In this document: one piece after another, positions 18,404-27,450 of the stretch
Position numbering within the stretch: position 1 is the stretch's first letter
Layout: each line of letters opens with the position of its first letter
Assembly (NCBI GenBank): GCA_016208105.1
Contig: JACQYS010000019.1
Span: 202,494 to 266,493, forward strand
Source of the DNA: Desulfovibrio sp.
GTDB taxonomy: Bacteria; Desulfobacterota; Desulfovibrionia; Desulfovibrionales; Desulfovibrionaceae
DNA: 64,000 nucleotides
Direction of reading: 5' to 3'
Notes under the pieces: model-generated
Database searches by the model: none
Seen by the model: the letters and a program-made list of their open reading frames with translations, nothing else
Told to the model about the DNA's origin: nothing
Translations under genes and position numbers: made by a program

Positions 18404-18997
18404 ATGTTAGTCAACTGGCCGGAACGCTTCTTCTGCAATTCCGTGGTCCGGCGCCTCATCCAGCGCCGCCAGGCGGGACAGCTGCGTTCCATGCGGCCCA
18501 TGGCCCCGGGAGGAGATATCCTGGAAATCGGTTGCGGCAATGGAGCCGGGGCGCGCATCATTCTGGAATACTTTTCGCCTAAGTCGCTTCACGCTCTGGA
18601 CCCCGACCCTGCCATGCTGCGCCTGGCGCGCAAACGTCTGGCCGGAACCCCGGCCGTGGTGGTGGAAGGCGACGCCCAAAGTCTCCCCTTCGAGTCCTCC
18701 CGGTTCGATGCCGTGTTCAACTTCGGCATCATCCACCACCTGGAGGACTGGCGAAAAGGTATCGCGGAGGTGGCGCGCGTCCTCAAGCCCGGTGGAGCCT
18801 TTTACACCGAGGAGATCTTCGCGGGCCTCTACGCCAACGCCTTCTGGCGCCACATCGTGGCCCACCCCGAACACGACCGGTTCCAGGGCCCGGAATTCAG
18901 GGCGGCACTTGAGAACAACGGCCTGAAGCTTCTGCCGGGATACCACGAGTCGCGCCTGACCATGCTCGGCGTGGCCGTAAAAAGGGAGGACGCATGA
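18404..18997 (+). CDS. Class I SAM-dependent methyltransferase
   Basis: 197 residues with motif I ILEIGCGNGAGARIIL, an acidic loop (HALDPDPAML), motif II FDAVFNFGIIHHLEDW and post-II RVLKPGGAFYTEEIF. It resembles small-molecule methyltransferases of the UbiE/arsenite/quinone group, but no residue fixes the substrate. The stop overlaps the cydA start by four bases (ATGA at 18994), so it is translationally coupled to the bd oxidase. A role in quinone modification or in maturing the oxidase is plausible from context only. The start at ATG 18404 has a poor ribosome site. Confidence 0.82.
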   Translation: MLVNWPERFFCNSVVRRLIQRRQAGQLRSMRPMAPGGDILEIGCGNGAGARIILEYFSPKSLHALDPDPAMLRLARKRLAGTPAVVVEGDAQSLPFESSRFDAVFNFGIIHHLEDWRKGIAEVARVLKPGGAFYTEEIFAGLYANAFWRHIVAHPEHDRFQGPEFRAALENNGLKLLPGYHESRLTMLGVAVKREDA

Positions 18998-20376
18998 TCC
19001 AGGTTCTTTCCGACCCGGTCTTCCTTTCGCGCCTGCAGTTTGCCGCCACCACCATGTTCCACATCATCTGGCCGCTGACCACCATAGGGCTTTCGGTGTT
19101 TCTGGTGGCCCTCGAAGCCCTGTGGCTCAAAACGGGCGACCCGGACTATTACCTTCACTTCCGGTTCTGGGCCAGAATCTTCGCTGTGGGCTTTGCCATT
19201 GGCGTGGTCAGCGGCATACCCCTGGAATTCCAGTTCGGCACCAACTGGGCCCCCTTCTCCGTGGCCGCAGGCAACTTCTTCGGCCAAGTGCTCTCTTTCG
19301 AAGGAGCCATGGCCTTCATGCTGGAATCGGCCTTTCTATCCATCATGCTGTTCGGCTGGAAGCGCGTGGGCCCAAAGGCGCACTTCGTTTCCACCATCCT
19401 GGTGTGTTTTGCCGCCTCGCTTTCGGCCTTCTGGATCATGGCCGCGAACTCCTGGATGCAAACCCCGGCTGGTGGGCATTTCGCAGGCGGGATCTTCCAT
19501 CTCGACGATTTTTGGGGCGCCGTCTTCAATCCGGACACCGTGATCTCCTTCACCCACATGTGGCTGGCCTGCCTGGAGACCAGCCTGTTTCTGGTCGGAG
19601 GCATAAGCGCCTTCTACATCTGGCGCCAAACCCAGACCGCCTTTTTCCTGCGCTCCTTCAAGCTGGCCCTGGTCATGGCCGTGGTTGTCGCTCCCCTGCA
19701 GGCGCTCATAGGCGACACCTCTGGCGTGCATATAGGCAAGCTCCAGCCAGCAAAGGTAGCGGCCATCGAATCCCATTGGGAGACCAACAAGCCCGGAACC
19801 GGGGCACCCTGGAACATGCTGGCCTGGCCGGACACTGAAAACGAAAGGAACTCCTTCGAAATTCCCATCCCCTACGTGCTTTCCCTGCTCATCACCCACA
19901 CTCCCACCGGCAAGGTCCCCGGACTCAAGGACTTCCCCAAGGACCAGCGCCCGCCCATCGTCATTCCCTTTTACTCCTTCCGGGTAATGGTGGGCATCGG
20001 CTTCGTGATGATCGCGGTGATGCTTGGCACCCTCTACGCCTGGAAAAAGGGGATGCTCTGCCCCGAGCAGGTGTCCAGACACACGCTTCTCATGGGAATC
20101 TGGATGGCCATGGCCCCAATGGGGTACCTGGCCACGGAAATGGGCTGGGTGACACGCGAGGTGGGCCGCCAGCCCTGGATCATCTACGGGTGGCTGCGCA
20201 CCCAGGAAGGGGCTTCGATTCTTCCCCCCGCTGCCGTGGGCTCAACCCTGGCCATGTATTTCGCGGTGTACACCCTGCTTCCCCTGGCCGCTGGCTGGTT
20301 CTACTACAAAATACTCGCCAAGGGACCCGACCTGACTCTCGCCCCGCCAGCCTCCCACCCAGGCCAAGGAGGATAG
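18994..20376 (+). CDS. cydA: Cytochrome bd quinol oxidase subunit I
   Basis: 460 residues with about nine membrane helices. Hallmarks are RLQFAATTMFHIIWP with the heme ligand His near residue 23, the second helical block GTNWAPF, a heme-binding His region (SFTHMWLACLE), and the Q-loop signature GRQPWIIYGWLRT near residue 390. The Q loop is of the short type. With CydB it oxidises menaquinol and reduces oxygen to water, protecting an otherwise anaerobic cell. It sits between the methyltransferase gene (four-base overlap) and cydB (two-base gap). No cydX-sized frame with a ribosome site follows cydB. Confidence 0.97.
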   Translation: MIQVLSDPVFLSRLQFAATTMFHIIWPLTTIGLSVFLVALEALWLKTGDPDYYLHFRFWARIFAVGFAIGVVSGIPLEFQFGTNWAPFSVAAGNFFGQVLSFEGAMAFMLESAFLSIMLFGWKRVGPKAHFVSTILVCFAASLSAFWIMAANSWMQTPAGGHFAGGIFHLDDFWGAVFNPDTVISFTHMWLACLETSLFLVGGISAFYIWRQTQTAFFLRSFKLALVMAVVVAPLQALIGDTSGVHIGKLQPAKVAAIESHWETNKPGTGAPWNMLAWPDTENERNSFEIPIPYVLSLLITHTPTGKVPGLKDFPKDQRPPIVIPFYSFRVMVGIGFVMIAVMLGTLYAWKKGMLCPEQVSRHTLLMGIWMAMAPMGYLATEMGWVTREVGRQPWIIYGWLRTQEGASILPPAAVGSTLAMYFAVYTLLPLAAGWFYYKILAKGPDLTLAPPASHPGQGG

Positions 20377-20378
20377 CC

Positions 20379-21332
20379 ATGGACCACGGCATGCTCGCTG
20401 AAATCTGGCTCTGGATCCTGGCCATGGTTCTGGCCGCCACCGTCATCCTGGACGGTTTCGACCTGGGTGTGGGCATCTTGTGCCTGATCGAGAAGGATGA
20501 ATCCAAGCGCCAGTCCATGGTGGCCAGTATCGAGGGCGTCTGGCACGCCAACCAGACATGGCTGGTTGTGGCCGGAGGCGTGCTGTTCGGGGCGTTCCCC
20601 AGGGCTTACGGCATGCTCCTGTCGAGCCTCTACATTCCTAGCGGGATTTTGCTCCTTGGGCTCATGGCTCGCGGAGTGGGGTTGGAATACTATGAACAGT
20701 CCGAATCAAAACGCGCCTGGTCCACCCTGTTCGGACTGGGCAGCTTGGTGGTAGCGCTGGCCCAGGGAGCCATGCTTGGCGCGGTGATGCAGGGGCTGCC
20801 CATGGCAGGGCATCAGCAGTTTCTGACCCCGTTCGCCTGGGTCACCCCCGGGGCGTTCCTGGGAGCCATGGCAATGGTCTGCGTGGTCGCCACGTTGGGA
20901 GCCGGCTGGTTAGCGGCCACCGTACAGGACTTCGGACTTCGCAAGGCGGCCATCCTATTTTCCTTGGCTGGCCTTCTCTTCCAGGCAGGACTCGCCATCT
21001 GCGTTCCGGCCACCGGGATCGTGGCCCTGGCTTTTGGAGCCGTGTCAGCAGCATACCTGGCCTGGGCCGTGACAGCCATGGCCTCCGGAGCCGTTTTTTT
21101 CCTGCCGGCCTGCCTGCATGTACTGTTCGGGCTGGTGGCGTGGCTCATCGCCCTGCGCCCGGGCTTTGTGGAACCCGGCCTGACTCCTCTCAACGCATCC
21201 GCGGCCTTCGGTTCGCTTAAGATCATGCTCTGGGGCTTCGGCCTCACCCTGCCGGTAATCATTGGCTACACAATTTATCAGTATCGGGTGTTCATGGGCC
21301 AAGGCGCCTACTCGCCCGGGCACGACCACTGA
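20379..21332 (+). CDS. cydB: Cytochrome bd quinol oxidase subunit II
   Basis: 317 residues and about eight membrane helices. ILDGFDLGVG near the N-terminus and GVWHANQTWLVVAGG are diagnostic of CydB, and ARGVGLEYY is the usual third motif. The ATG at 20379 lies two bases past the cydA stop, with GGAGGA eight bases before it; longer in-frame starts inside cydA are not needed. The protein forms the structural partner of CydA in the inner membrane. The C-terminus ends in a His-rich tail (SPGHDH). Confidence 0.96.
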   Translation: MDHGMLAEIWLWILAMVLAATVILDGFDLGVGILCLIEKDESKRQSMVASIEGVWHANQTWLVVAGGVLFGAFPRAYGMLLSSLYIPSGILLLGLMARGVGLEYYEQSESKRAWSTLFGLGSLVVALAQGAMLGAVMQGLPMAGHQQFLTPFAWVTPGAFLGAMAMVCVVATLGAGWLAATVQDFGLRKAAILFSLAGLLFQAGLAICVPATGIVALAFGAVSAAYLAWAVTAMASGAVFFLPACLHVLFGLVAWLIALRPGFVEPGLTPLNASAAFGSLKIMLWGFGLTLPVIIGYTIYQYRVFMGQGAYSPGHDH

Positions 21333-21348
21333 GCTGCAAGGAGTTTTC

Positions 21349-22287
21349 ATGCCTTTGACCGCGGCCCTTCCCGCAGGGGCTTTGAGCCGAATGAAGCTTT
21401 TTCTGGCCTTGTCCCGCACTCCCCATGGTGTCCTGGACATGGCCATGCCCGTGGCCGCAGCCCTTCTCTGGTTGGGGAATGCTCCCTCGCTGGGAGTGAT
21501 GTTCCTTGGCCTGCTCACGGTTTTCGCGGGTTACACCGCAGTGTATGCGGTCAACGACCTGGCCGACTACAAGACCGACCGCGCCAACTACCTGGACGGC
21601 CCAAGCGACAATACCGGCTACCTGGACGCTGTGTATGCCCGCCACCCCATGGCCATGGGCCTTCTGACCCCGCGCCAAGGCATTGTCTGGGCCTGCTGCT
21701 GGGCAGTGGCCTCGCTTCTGGGAGCGTACATTCTCAATCCTGTGTGCGCCCTTCTTCTGTTGGCCGGTTGCGCCCTGGAGGTGATCTACTGCCTGCTGCT
21801 CAAGGTCAGCCACTTGCGGGCCCTGGTCAACGGAGTGGTGAAATCGCTCGGGGGAGTGGCGGCCGTGCTCGCGGTGGATCCGAACGCGCCGTTCTGGTTT
21901 CCGGCGCTTCTGTTTGCCATGACCTTCTGCTGGGAGATTGGTGGCCAGAACATACCGGCCGACTGGTTCGACCTGGAGCTGGACCGCAAGCAGGGGGCCA
22001 AGACCATGTGCGTGGTGCTGGGGCTTGAACGCGCTGCGCGAGTGAGCGTGTGGACGCTAAGCGCCTCCACCGCGCTGGCGGGGCTGCTGCTGGCGCTCTC
22101 GCCAGCCAAGCTGCCCACCGTTCTGGTGCTGGCCGCCACGGCGCTTACCGCCTGGATAATGCCCTGGCCAGCAAGCAGGCTTCTCACCGAGCCGTCCAGG
22201 CAGAACGCCTCGCGGCTGTTCACCAGGGCCAGCTATTTTCCGGTGGTGATGCTGGTGACGGTGGTTGCCTGGTTGGTTTTTCGCTGA
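21349..22287 (+). CDS. UbiA-family prenyltransferase
   Basis: 312 residues, polytopic (about eight or nine helices). The two Asp-rich motifs of UbiA prenyltransferases are present: NDLADYKTDR (about 65-74) and DWFDLELDRKQG (about 205-216), which bind Mg-diphosphate. Such enzymes attach a polyprenyl chain to an aromatic ring or to heme; the substrate cannot be read from the sequence. ATG 21349 lies behind AAGGAG. Position after cydAB, 16 bases downstream, suggests quinone or heme supply for the oxidase; MenA-like or CtaB-like roles are both possible. Confidence 0.85.
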   Translation: MPLTAALPAGALSRMKLFLALSRTPHGVLDMAMPVAAALLWLGNAPSLGVMFLGLLTVFAGYTAVYAVNDLADYKTDRANYLDGPSDNTGYLDAVYARHPMAMGLLTPRQGIVWACCWAVASLLGAYILNPVCALLLLAGCALEVIYCLLLKVSHLRALVNGVVKSLGGVAAVLAVDPNAPFWFPALLFAMTFCWEIGGQNIPADWFDLELDRKQGAKTMCVVLGLERAARVSVWTLSASTALAGLLLALSPAKLPTVLVLAATALTAWIMPWPASRLLTEPSRQNASRLFTRASYFPVVMLVTVVAWLVFR

Positions 22288-22370
22288 GGAAGACGAGGTG
22301 CCCACCCCTGGACCCTCAATAAATATTGCGCCCGCCACCGGCATGCCGATGGCGAGCGCATACTCTATTT

Positions 22371-22409
22371 GGGATTCCAAAGGGCCTAGGCCCTTTGGCC
22401 GCCGGAGGC
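22371..22409 (-). repeat. Dispersed hairpin repeat 3' of the cytochrome b5-like gene
   Basis: Read on the minus strand it is GCCTCCGGCGGCC followed by a perfect palindrome (22377-22398, core AAAGGGCCTAGGCCCTTT) and GAATCCC. It ends nine bases before the stop of the minus-strand gene at 22418, with the signature nearest the gene. It lies between two convergent genes and probably acts as a terminator. Confidence 0.8.
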
Positions 22410-22417
22410 CCTTCCCT

Positions 22418-23149
22418 CTACTCGTGCATGGGAAACGTGAGCCCCGCCCCGAACCAGCCGATAACTCCCATAACGGGCATCATGGAAAGCACCAGAAGAG
22501 AGAACAGGGCTCCGCTCGTTCCGCCACCCGCAAGCACTCCCGGGCACATCCCCCACCACACCACACATGCCATGAACTGACCAAGAAGAATCGGAGAGAG
22601 GATCAGCTTGATGCGCACAGGCATGATGGAACTCGCCCCGTAATTGTACTTCCAGGTGGCTAGCCCGGTGAGAATAGCCACCGGCGTGAACAAAACCCCG
22701 ACAATGTTCATGGCGTGCACGGCCGATTCGAACAGGGGATGGCCAGAAATCAGGTAGAGAAAAAGGCACAGCACCGCTCCGGTGGCGAAGGCTATGGGAA
22801 AATGCACCGTCATGGGATGCGGATGGCGGCGGAAAAACGGACTCTTTCGCAAGAGCCAGGGAAGCTCCTGGTCGTGTCCGTCTGCCCTTCTTTCCACGGT
22901 GCAGGTCTCGGCCACCACGCCCACCTGGGGGTAGCGTTCAAGCCTGTCTTCACCATGTGGAGCCTGGCAGAGATCCACGGAAAGATCCAGGCCGGCGTTG
23001 TGGCGGTTCATATGGCGCCCGGCCTTCCAGAGCTTGCTGCCCGAAACGTCGTAGACCTTGCCTTTGTAGGCCACGTAGACCGGTTGTCCATCCTTGCCGT
23101 CAAACGCGGCCAGTTCATCCAAAGTGAAGGTTATGAGTTCATCTGGCAT
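22418..23149 (-). CDS. Cytochrome b5-like heme domain fused to a DUF2231-like membrane domain
   Basis: 243 residues. Residues about 3-80 are a cytochrome b5-like fold (FTLDELAAFDGKDGQPVYVAYKGKVYDVSGS; heme-ligand candidates in GRHMNRHNAG and CQAPHGEDRL). Residues about 115-243 hold four membrane helices of the DUF2231 type (PHPMTVHFPIAFATGAVL). The start at ATG 23149 follows AAAGGAG. The protein is likely a membrane electron carrier or redox sensor. It converges on the cydAB-UbiA operon, and the two may share a respiratory role, although they are on opposite strands. Confidence 0.83.
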   Translation of the reverse strand: MPDELITFTLDELAAFDGKDGQPVYVAYKGKVYDVSGSKLWKAGRHMNRHNAGLDLSVDLCQAPHGEDRLERYPQVGVVAETCTVERRADGHDQELPWLLRKSPFFRRHPHPMTVHFPIAFATGAVLCLFLYLISGHPLFESAVHAMNIVGVLFTPVAILTGLATWKYNYGASSIMPVRIKLILSPILLGQFMACVVWWGMCPGVLAGGGTSGALFSLLVLSMMPVMGVIGWFGAGLTFPMHE

Positions 23150-23302
23150 TGATGCTCCTTTCATGAGGCTGTTTAGATGGTTACACGACACAACGCCTGG
23201 ATGTCCAGAGAACGCGCTTCACACTGGCACGATGCAGCCTTGCCCTTGTCCTTGTCCTGCCGTAAATTGTCTTGAAATCCACTTACAGAAGTCCCCTGCA
23301 CC

Positions 23303-24604
23303 ATGCTCGCATTCATCCTGCAATCCTTGACTGTGTTCGCACTCATCCTGCTCAACGGTTTTTTTGCCGCCGCGGAGATGGCTGTGCTCACCTCACGCAA
23401 GCCTCGCCTGTCCCAGATGGCTGCCAAGGGGCATCCTGGAGCGCGCACGGCCCTCCAACTGGCCGAGAAACCCGAAGGATTCTTGGCGGCCCTCCAGATC
23501 GGCATCACCCTTCTCACCATCCTCTCCGGCGCCTATGGAGAAGCGTCGCTGGCCAGCTATGTCCAATCCGCGCTGGAGCGAATCCCACTATTGGCCGCCT
23601 ATGCCAAGCCTGTGGGCTTTGGCTTGGTGGTGGCAGGCATCACCTTGGTTTCGCTCATCGCAGGAGAACTGGTCCCCAAGCGCCTGGCCATCGCCCGGCC
23701 CGAGGCCATCGCAGTGAGAGTGTCCCGGCCCATGGCTCTTCTGCTAAGGCTTTCCGCTCCGATCGTGTGGCTGCTCTCGGTATCCACCAGGCTGGTGATG
23801 CGGCTCCTGCGGGTGTCGGAGCAATCCGGCTCTCATGTAAGCGAGGAGGAAATAAAACTTCTGGTTCGCCAGGCCGCAACGGCCGGGGTGCTGGAAGAGG
23901 CAGAGCGGGATATGATGGAACGGGTGATGACCCTGGGCGACCGTCCCGTGGGCACGCTTATGACCCACCGTTCCAAAATCGTGTGCCTGGATCTGGAGCA
24001 CCCGGACAGCATTCCGGAGATCATCCGGGCCATGCCCTTCAACCGTTTTCCTGTGGTGCGCGGCGGACTGGAGAACCTGATCGGCGTGGCCGAGGCCAAG
24101 GATCTCCTGGCGGTCAACGTCTGTTTGAATGCCCTGGATGTCCTCCCCGTTCTTCTCCAGCCGCCCCATGTGCTGGAGACCACCACCACCTTCAAATTGA
24201 TGGAACAGCTCAAGCTCTCGGGCCAGACCCTTGCCGTGGTGGTGGACGAATTCGGTGCGGTGCAAGGCTTGGTGACCTTCACCGACATACTGCGGGCCAT
24301 CGTGGGGGATCTGGTTCTGCCCGACGACACCCATGAGCCGCGCATAGCGGAACGCAAGGACGGCTCGCTGCTCATCGACGGCATGACCCCTGTATCCGAG
24401 GTGTTCGAACGTTTGGACCAGGAGGCCCCGGAAGGAGACTTTCAGACCCTGGCCGGGTTTGTTCTGCACCGGCTGGGGCGCATTCCCGCCGTGGCGGAGG
24501 GATTCGATCACGGATGCTGCCATTTCGAGGTGGTGGACATGGACGGCCGGCGTGTGGACCGGGTGCTTGTTCGAAAACTCTCAAGCGCCCCGGAAAAGGC
24601 TTGA
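23303..24604 (+). CDS. CNNM/CorC-type transporter-associated protein (HlyC/CorC family)
   Basis: 433 residues. Three to four N-terminal membrane helices form the CNNM/DUF21 domain (LLNGFFAAAEMAVLTSRKPRL; ELVPKRLAIARPE), followed by a CBS pair (about 210-330; GTLMTHRSKIVCLD, VVVDEFGAVQGLVTFTDIL) and a CorC_HlyC transporter-associated domain (about 345-425). Family members take part in Mg/Co homeostasis or Na-coupled Mg export; the hemolysin name is historical. Start at ATG 23303 is preceded by a weak site. It stands alone, and its promoter should lie in the 150 bases upstream. Confidence 0.92.
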   Translation: MLAFILQSLTVFALILLNGFFAAAEMAVLTSRKPRLSQMAAKGHPGARTALQLAEKPEGFLAALQIGITLLTILSGAYGEASLASYVQSALERIPLLAAYAKPVGFGLVVAGITLVSLIAGELVPKRLAIARPEAIAVRVSRPMALLLRLSAPIVWLLSVSTRLVMRLLRVSEQSGSHVSEEEIKLLVRQAATAGVLEEAERDMMERVMTLGDRPVGTLMTHRSKIVCLDLEHPDSIPEIIRAMPFNRFPVVRGGLENLIGVAEAKDLLAVNVCLNALDVLPVLLQPPHVLETTTTFKLMEQLKLSGQTLAVVVDEFGAVQGLVTFTDILRAIVGDLVLPDDTHEPRIAERKDGSLLIDGMTPVSEVFERLDQEAPEGDFQTLAGFVLHRLGRIPAVAEGFDHGCCHFEVVDMDGRRVDRVLVRKLSSAPEKA

Positions 24605-24697
24605 AATGGGCGTTTTACCGGTTGTCAGCACCAGTCTTTTCGGGTAGGGGTCTGAATCCTTTTGCGAGGGAATATCCTGTTGGAGGTCAACCAAGTC

Positions 24698-26425
24698 ATG
24701 GTCAACAACGAACAATTTGAATCTTCTACCCCCACGGACATGGAGGTCAACTTCGAGGACGCGCTCGAGAACTACCTGAACGAAGATTTCGGGGATCTCG
24801 AGGAAGGCGTCATCACCAAAGGCGTGGTGGTGCGCGTCGGCAAGGAACACATCCTGGTGGATGTGAACTTCAAGTCCGAGGGCCAGATCCCTGTTTCGGA
24901 ATTCACCGATCCCGAGGGCAATGTCACCGTCAACGTGGGCGAGGAAATCGACGTCTACGTGGTGGGCAAGAACGAGTCCGAGGGAACCATCCACCTTTCG
25001 CGCGATCGCGCCAAGCGGATGCAGCTCTTCGACAAGCTTGAAGACCTCCAAGACAAAGACGACATCATCACCGGCCGCATCCAGCGGCGCATCAAGGGCG
25101 GTTACACCGTGGACCTGGGCGGCGTCGAAGCCTTCCTGCCCGGCTCCCACGTGGACCTGCGCCCCGTGCCCGACATGGACGCCCTGGTGGGCAAGGAATT
25201 CGAATTCCGCGTATTGAAGATCAACCGCCGCCGCTCCAACGTCATCGTTTCGCGCCGCGTGCTGCTCGAAGAGCGCCGCGAGTCCCTGCGCAGCGAACTG
25301 CTCACCACGCTCGACGAAGGCCAGACTGTTGTCGGCCGCGTCAAGAACATCACCGAATACGGTGTTTTCGTGGACCTGGGGGGCCTGGACGGCCTTATGC
25401 ATATAACCGACATGTCCTGGAAGCGCGTGAAGCACCCCAAGGAGATGGTCGGTCTTGGCGATGAGCTGGAACTGAAGGTTCTGTCCTTTGACAAGGACAA
25501 GCAGAAGGTTTCGCTCGGCATGAAGCAGCTCACTCCCGATCCCTGGCAGAACATCGCCGACAAGTACCCCGTGGACCGCCGCATGTCCGGAAAGGTCACC
25601 AACCTGGTGGACTACGGTGCGTTCGTGGAACTCGAGGCCGGCGTCGAAGGTCTGGTGCACATCTCCGAGATGAGCTGGACCCGCAAGCTTCGTCATCCGT
25701 CCCAGATGGTCCACCTTGGCGACGAGGTCGAAGTGGTGGTTCTGGGCGTGGATCCCGACAAGAAGCGTATCAGCCTCGGCATGAAGCAGGTGAAGCCCAA
25801 CCCGTGGGACCTGGTAGCCGACCGCTATCCCGAAGGCGCGGTGCTCGAAGGCACTGTGAAGAACATCACCGAGTTCGGCATCTTCATCGGCATCGAGGAC
25901 GGCATCGACGGCCTGATCCACGTTTCCGACATCTCCTGGACCAAGAAAGTCCGCCACCCCGGCGAGATGTTCAAGGTGGGCGATGTGGTGCGTGCCAAGG
26001 TGCTCACCGTTGACAAGCAGAGCGAGAAGTTCACCCTGGGCATCAAGCAGCTCTCCGACGATCCCTGGCACGACGTGCCCGCCCGCTACCCGGTGGGCGC
26101 CCTTGTGAAGGGCATCGTGACCAACATCACCGATTTCGGTCTGTTCGTGGAAGTGGAAGAAGGCATCGAAGGCCTGGTCCACGTCTCCGAGATCAGCCGC
26201 AAGAAGGTGAAGACACCGGCCGAGCTCTACAAGGAAAGCGACCAGATCGAAGCCCGCGTCATCCACGTGAGCGCCGACGAGCGTCGCCTGGGCCTGTCCA
26301 TCAAGTCCCTCAAGGAGGACGAGGACAAGCGCAAGGCCAAAGAGTACCGTACTTCGGGCCCCGAAGTGGGCGTCGGCCTTGGCGACCTGCTGCGTCAGAA
26401 GCAAGAGCAAGAGGATGCTCAATAA
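24698..26425 (+). CDS. rpsA: 30S ribosomal protein S1
   Basis: 575 residues with six S1 (OB-fold) RNA-binding repeats, the gammaproteobacterial/deltaproteobacterial arrangement; the repeats recur as GRVKNITEYGVFVDLG, GKVTNLVDYGAFVELE, GTVKNITEFGIFIGIE and GIVTNITDFGLFVEVE. The start is ATG 24698, set by GGAGGTC nine bases upstream; a TTG at 24662 in the same frame lacks a site. S1 recruits mRNA to the ribosome. Codon use is biased to favoured C-ending codons, as expected for a highly expressed gene. The gene overlaps sppA by 11 bases. Confidence 0.97.
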   Translation: MVNNEQFESSTPTDMEVNFEDALENYLNEDFGDLEEGVITKGVVVRVGKEHILVDVNFKSEGQIPVSEFTDPEGNVTVNVGEEIDVYVVGKNESEGTIHLSRDRAKRMQLFDKLEDLQDKDDIITGRIQRRIKGGYTVDLGGVEAFLPGSHVDLRPVPDMDALVGKEFEFRVLKINRRRSNVIVSRRVLLEERRESLRSELLTTLDEGQTVVGRVKNITEYGVFVDLGGLDGLMHITDMSWKRVKHPKEMVGLGDELELKVLSFDKDKQKVSLGMKQLTPDPWQNIADKYPVDRRMSGKVTNLVDYGAFVELEAGVEGLVHISEMSWTRKLRHPSQMVHLGDEVEVVVLGVDPDKKRISLGMKQVKPNPWDLVADRYPEGAVLEGTVKNITEFGIFIGIEDGIDGLIHVSDISWTKKVRHPGEMFKVGDVVRAKVLTVDKQSEKFTLGIKQLSDDPWHDVPARYPVGALVKGIVTNITDFGLFVEVEEGIEGLVHVSEISRKKVKTPAELYKESDQIEARVIHVSADERRLGLSIKSLKEDEDKRKAKEYRTSGPEVGVGLGDLLRQKQEQEDAQ

Positions 26426-27344
26426 CACTACCAACGAACCAAAGAAGGGGTTCAGGCAGCGCCACCCGGTGCTGTTCACCTTCAGTGTTCTTATAGCGGC
26501 CATGGTCCTCACAATGGGGGCCATAGCCCTTCTCTCTTCAGCTTATCTGGACGACGAGGAATTCGCCTTCAGCCTCCCCGACTCCGAGCAGATCGGCATA
26601 GCCTACCTGGATGGAACCATTGAGTCCTCCAGCCGCCTGGTCACCTATCTGCGCAAGCTGCGCGAGGACCAGGACGTCAAGGGAGTTCTCCTTCGCGTGA
26701 ACTCCGGAGGTGGTGGATTCGGGCCTTCCCAGGAAATTTTCCGCGCAGTGAAAAAACTGGCCGAGAAAAAGCCAGTGGTGGCCTCCTTCGGTTCCGTGGC
26801 TGCCAGCGGGGGGTATTACGCCGCCTGCCCGGCCAAGGTCATTTTCGCCCTGCCCGGCACCATCACCGGCTCCATCGGGGTTCGCAGCATGTTTCCCAAC
26901 GTGCGCGGGGCTTCCGAAAAGCTCGGCTTCACCTTCTTCAGCTTCACCACCGGCAAGTTAAAAGACGCCGGTTCCCCCTTCAGGGATATGACCGAAGAGG
27001 ACAGGGCGTACCTTCAGGAAATGATCACCGACCTGCGCGACATCTTCGTGGCCGATGTTGCCCAGGCCAGGAACTTGAACCCCACGGACATAAACGCACT
27101 GCAAGGCAAAGCCATGACCGCTGCCAACGCCCTGACCATCGGCCTGGTGGATAAAATGGGCGGCCAGGAAGAGGCCATGGAAGAGCTCAAAAAGCTTGCC
27201 GGAATCACCAAGAAGCGCCCCAAGCTGATCCGCGGTCCCAAGAAGGACCAGTCCCGCCTGGAGGAGTTCTTCGGCCGGCTTGGCGCCTCCTTCGTGCATG
27301 GCATGACCGCTTCCGAACCCGGCCTCGAACTGCGGGCCGAATGA
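26415..27344 (+). CDS. sppA: Signal peptide peptidase SppA (short form)
   Basis: 309 residues with one N-terminal membrane helix (about 20-42) and a single peptidase S49 domain, as in Bacillus-type SppA. The catalytic Ser is in SFGSVAASGGYYAA and the Lys in TTGKLKDAGSPFRD; GSIGVRS is the usual third motif. It degrades cleaved signal peptides in the membrane. The ATG 26415 lies inside the last codons of rpsA and uses its AGAGG as a ribosome site, so expression should be coupled to rpsA. The C-terminal tail after 280 is basic and shows no further domain. Confidence 0.92.
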   Translation: MLNNTTNEPKKGFRQRHPVLFTFSVLIAAMVLTMGAIALLSSAYLDDEEFAFSLPDSEQIGIAYLDGTIESSSRLVTYLRKLREDQDVKGVLLRVNSGGGGFGPSQEIFRAVKKLAEKKPVVASFGSVAASGGYYAACPAKVIFALPGTITGSIGVRSMFPNVRGASEKLGFTFFSFTTGKLKDAGSPFRDMTEEDRAYLQEMITDLRDIFVADVAQARNLNPTDINALQGKAMTAANALTIGLVDKMGGQEEAMEELKKLAGITKKRPKLIRGPKKDQSRLEEFFGRLGASFVHGMTASEPGLELRAE

Positions 27345-27450
27345 TTATGCCTCTTCGGTAACCATCCCGCTGCTTTCCCCACGTTCCATTGACACCTTGT
27401 ATTCTTTCATGAAATCGTGACTGCAACATTGTCAGGCACGGTATTATCAG

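Noticed and set aside
23223-23242. TGGCACG upstream of the CorC-type gene
   Set aside because: TTGC follows at the wrong distance (eight bases rather than four), so GG-N10-GC spacing fails.
24581-26524. 647-residue open frame on the minus strand opposite rpsA
   Set aside because: Shadow of the biased codons of rpsA; repetitive His/Val/Leu translation mirrors the S1 repeats.
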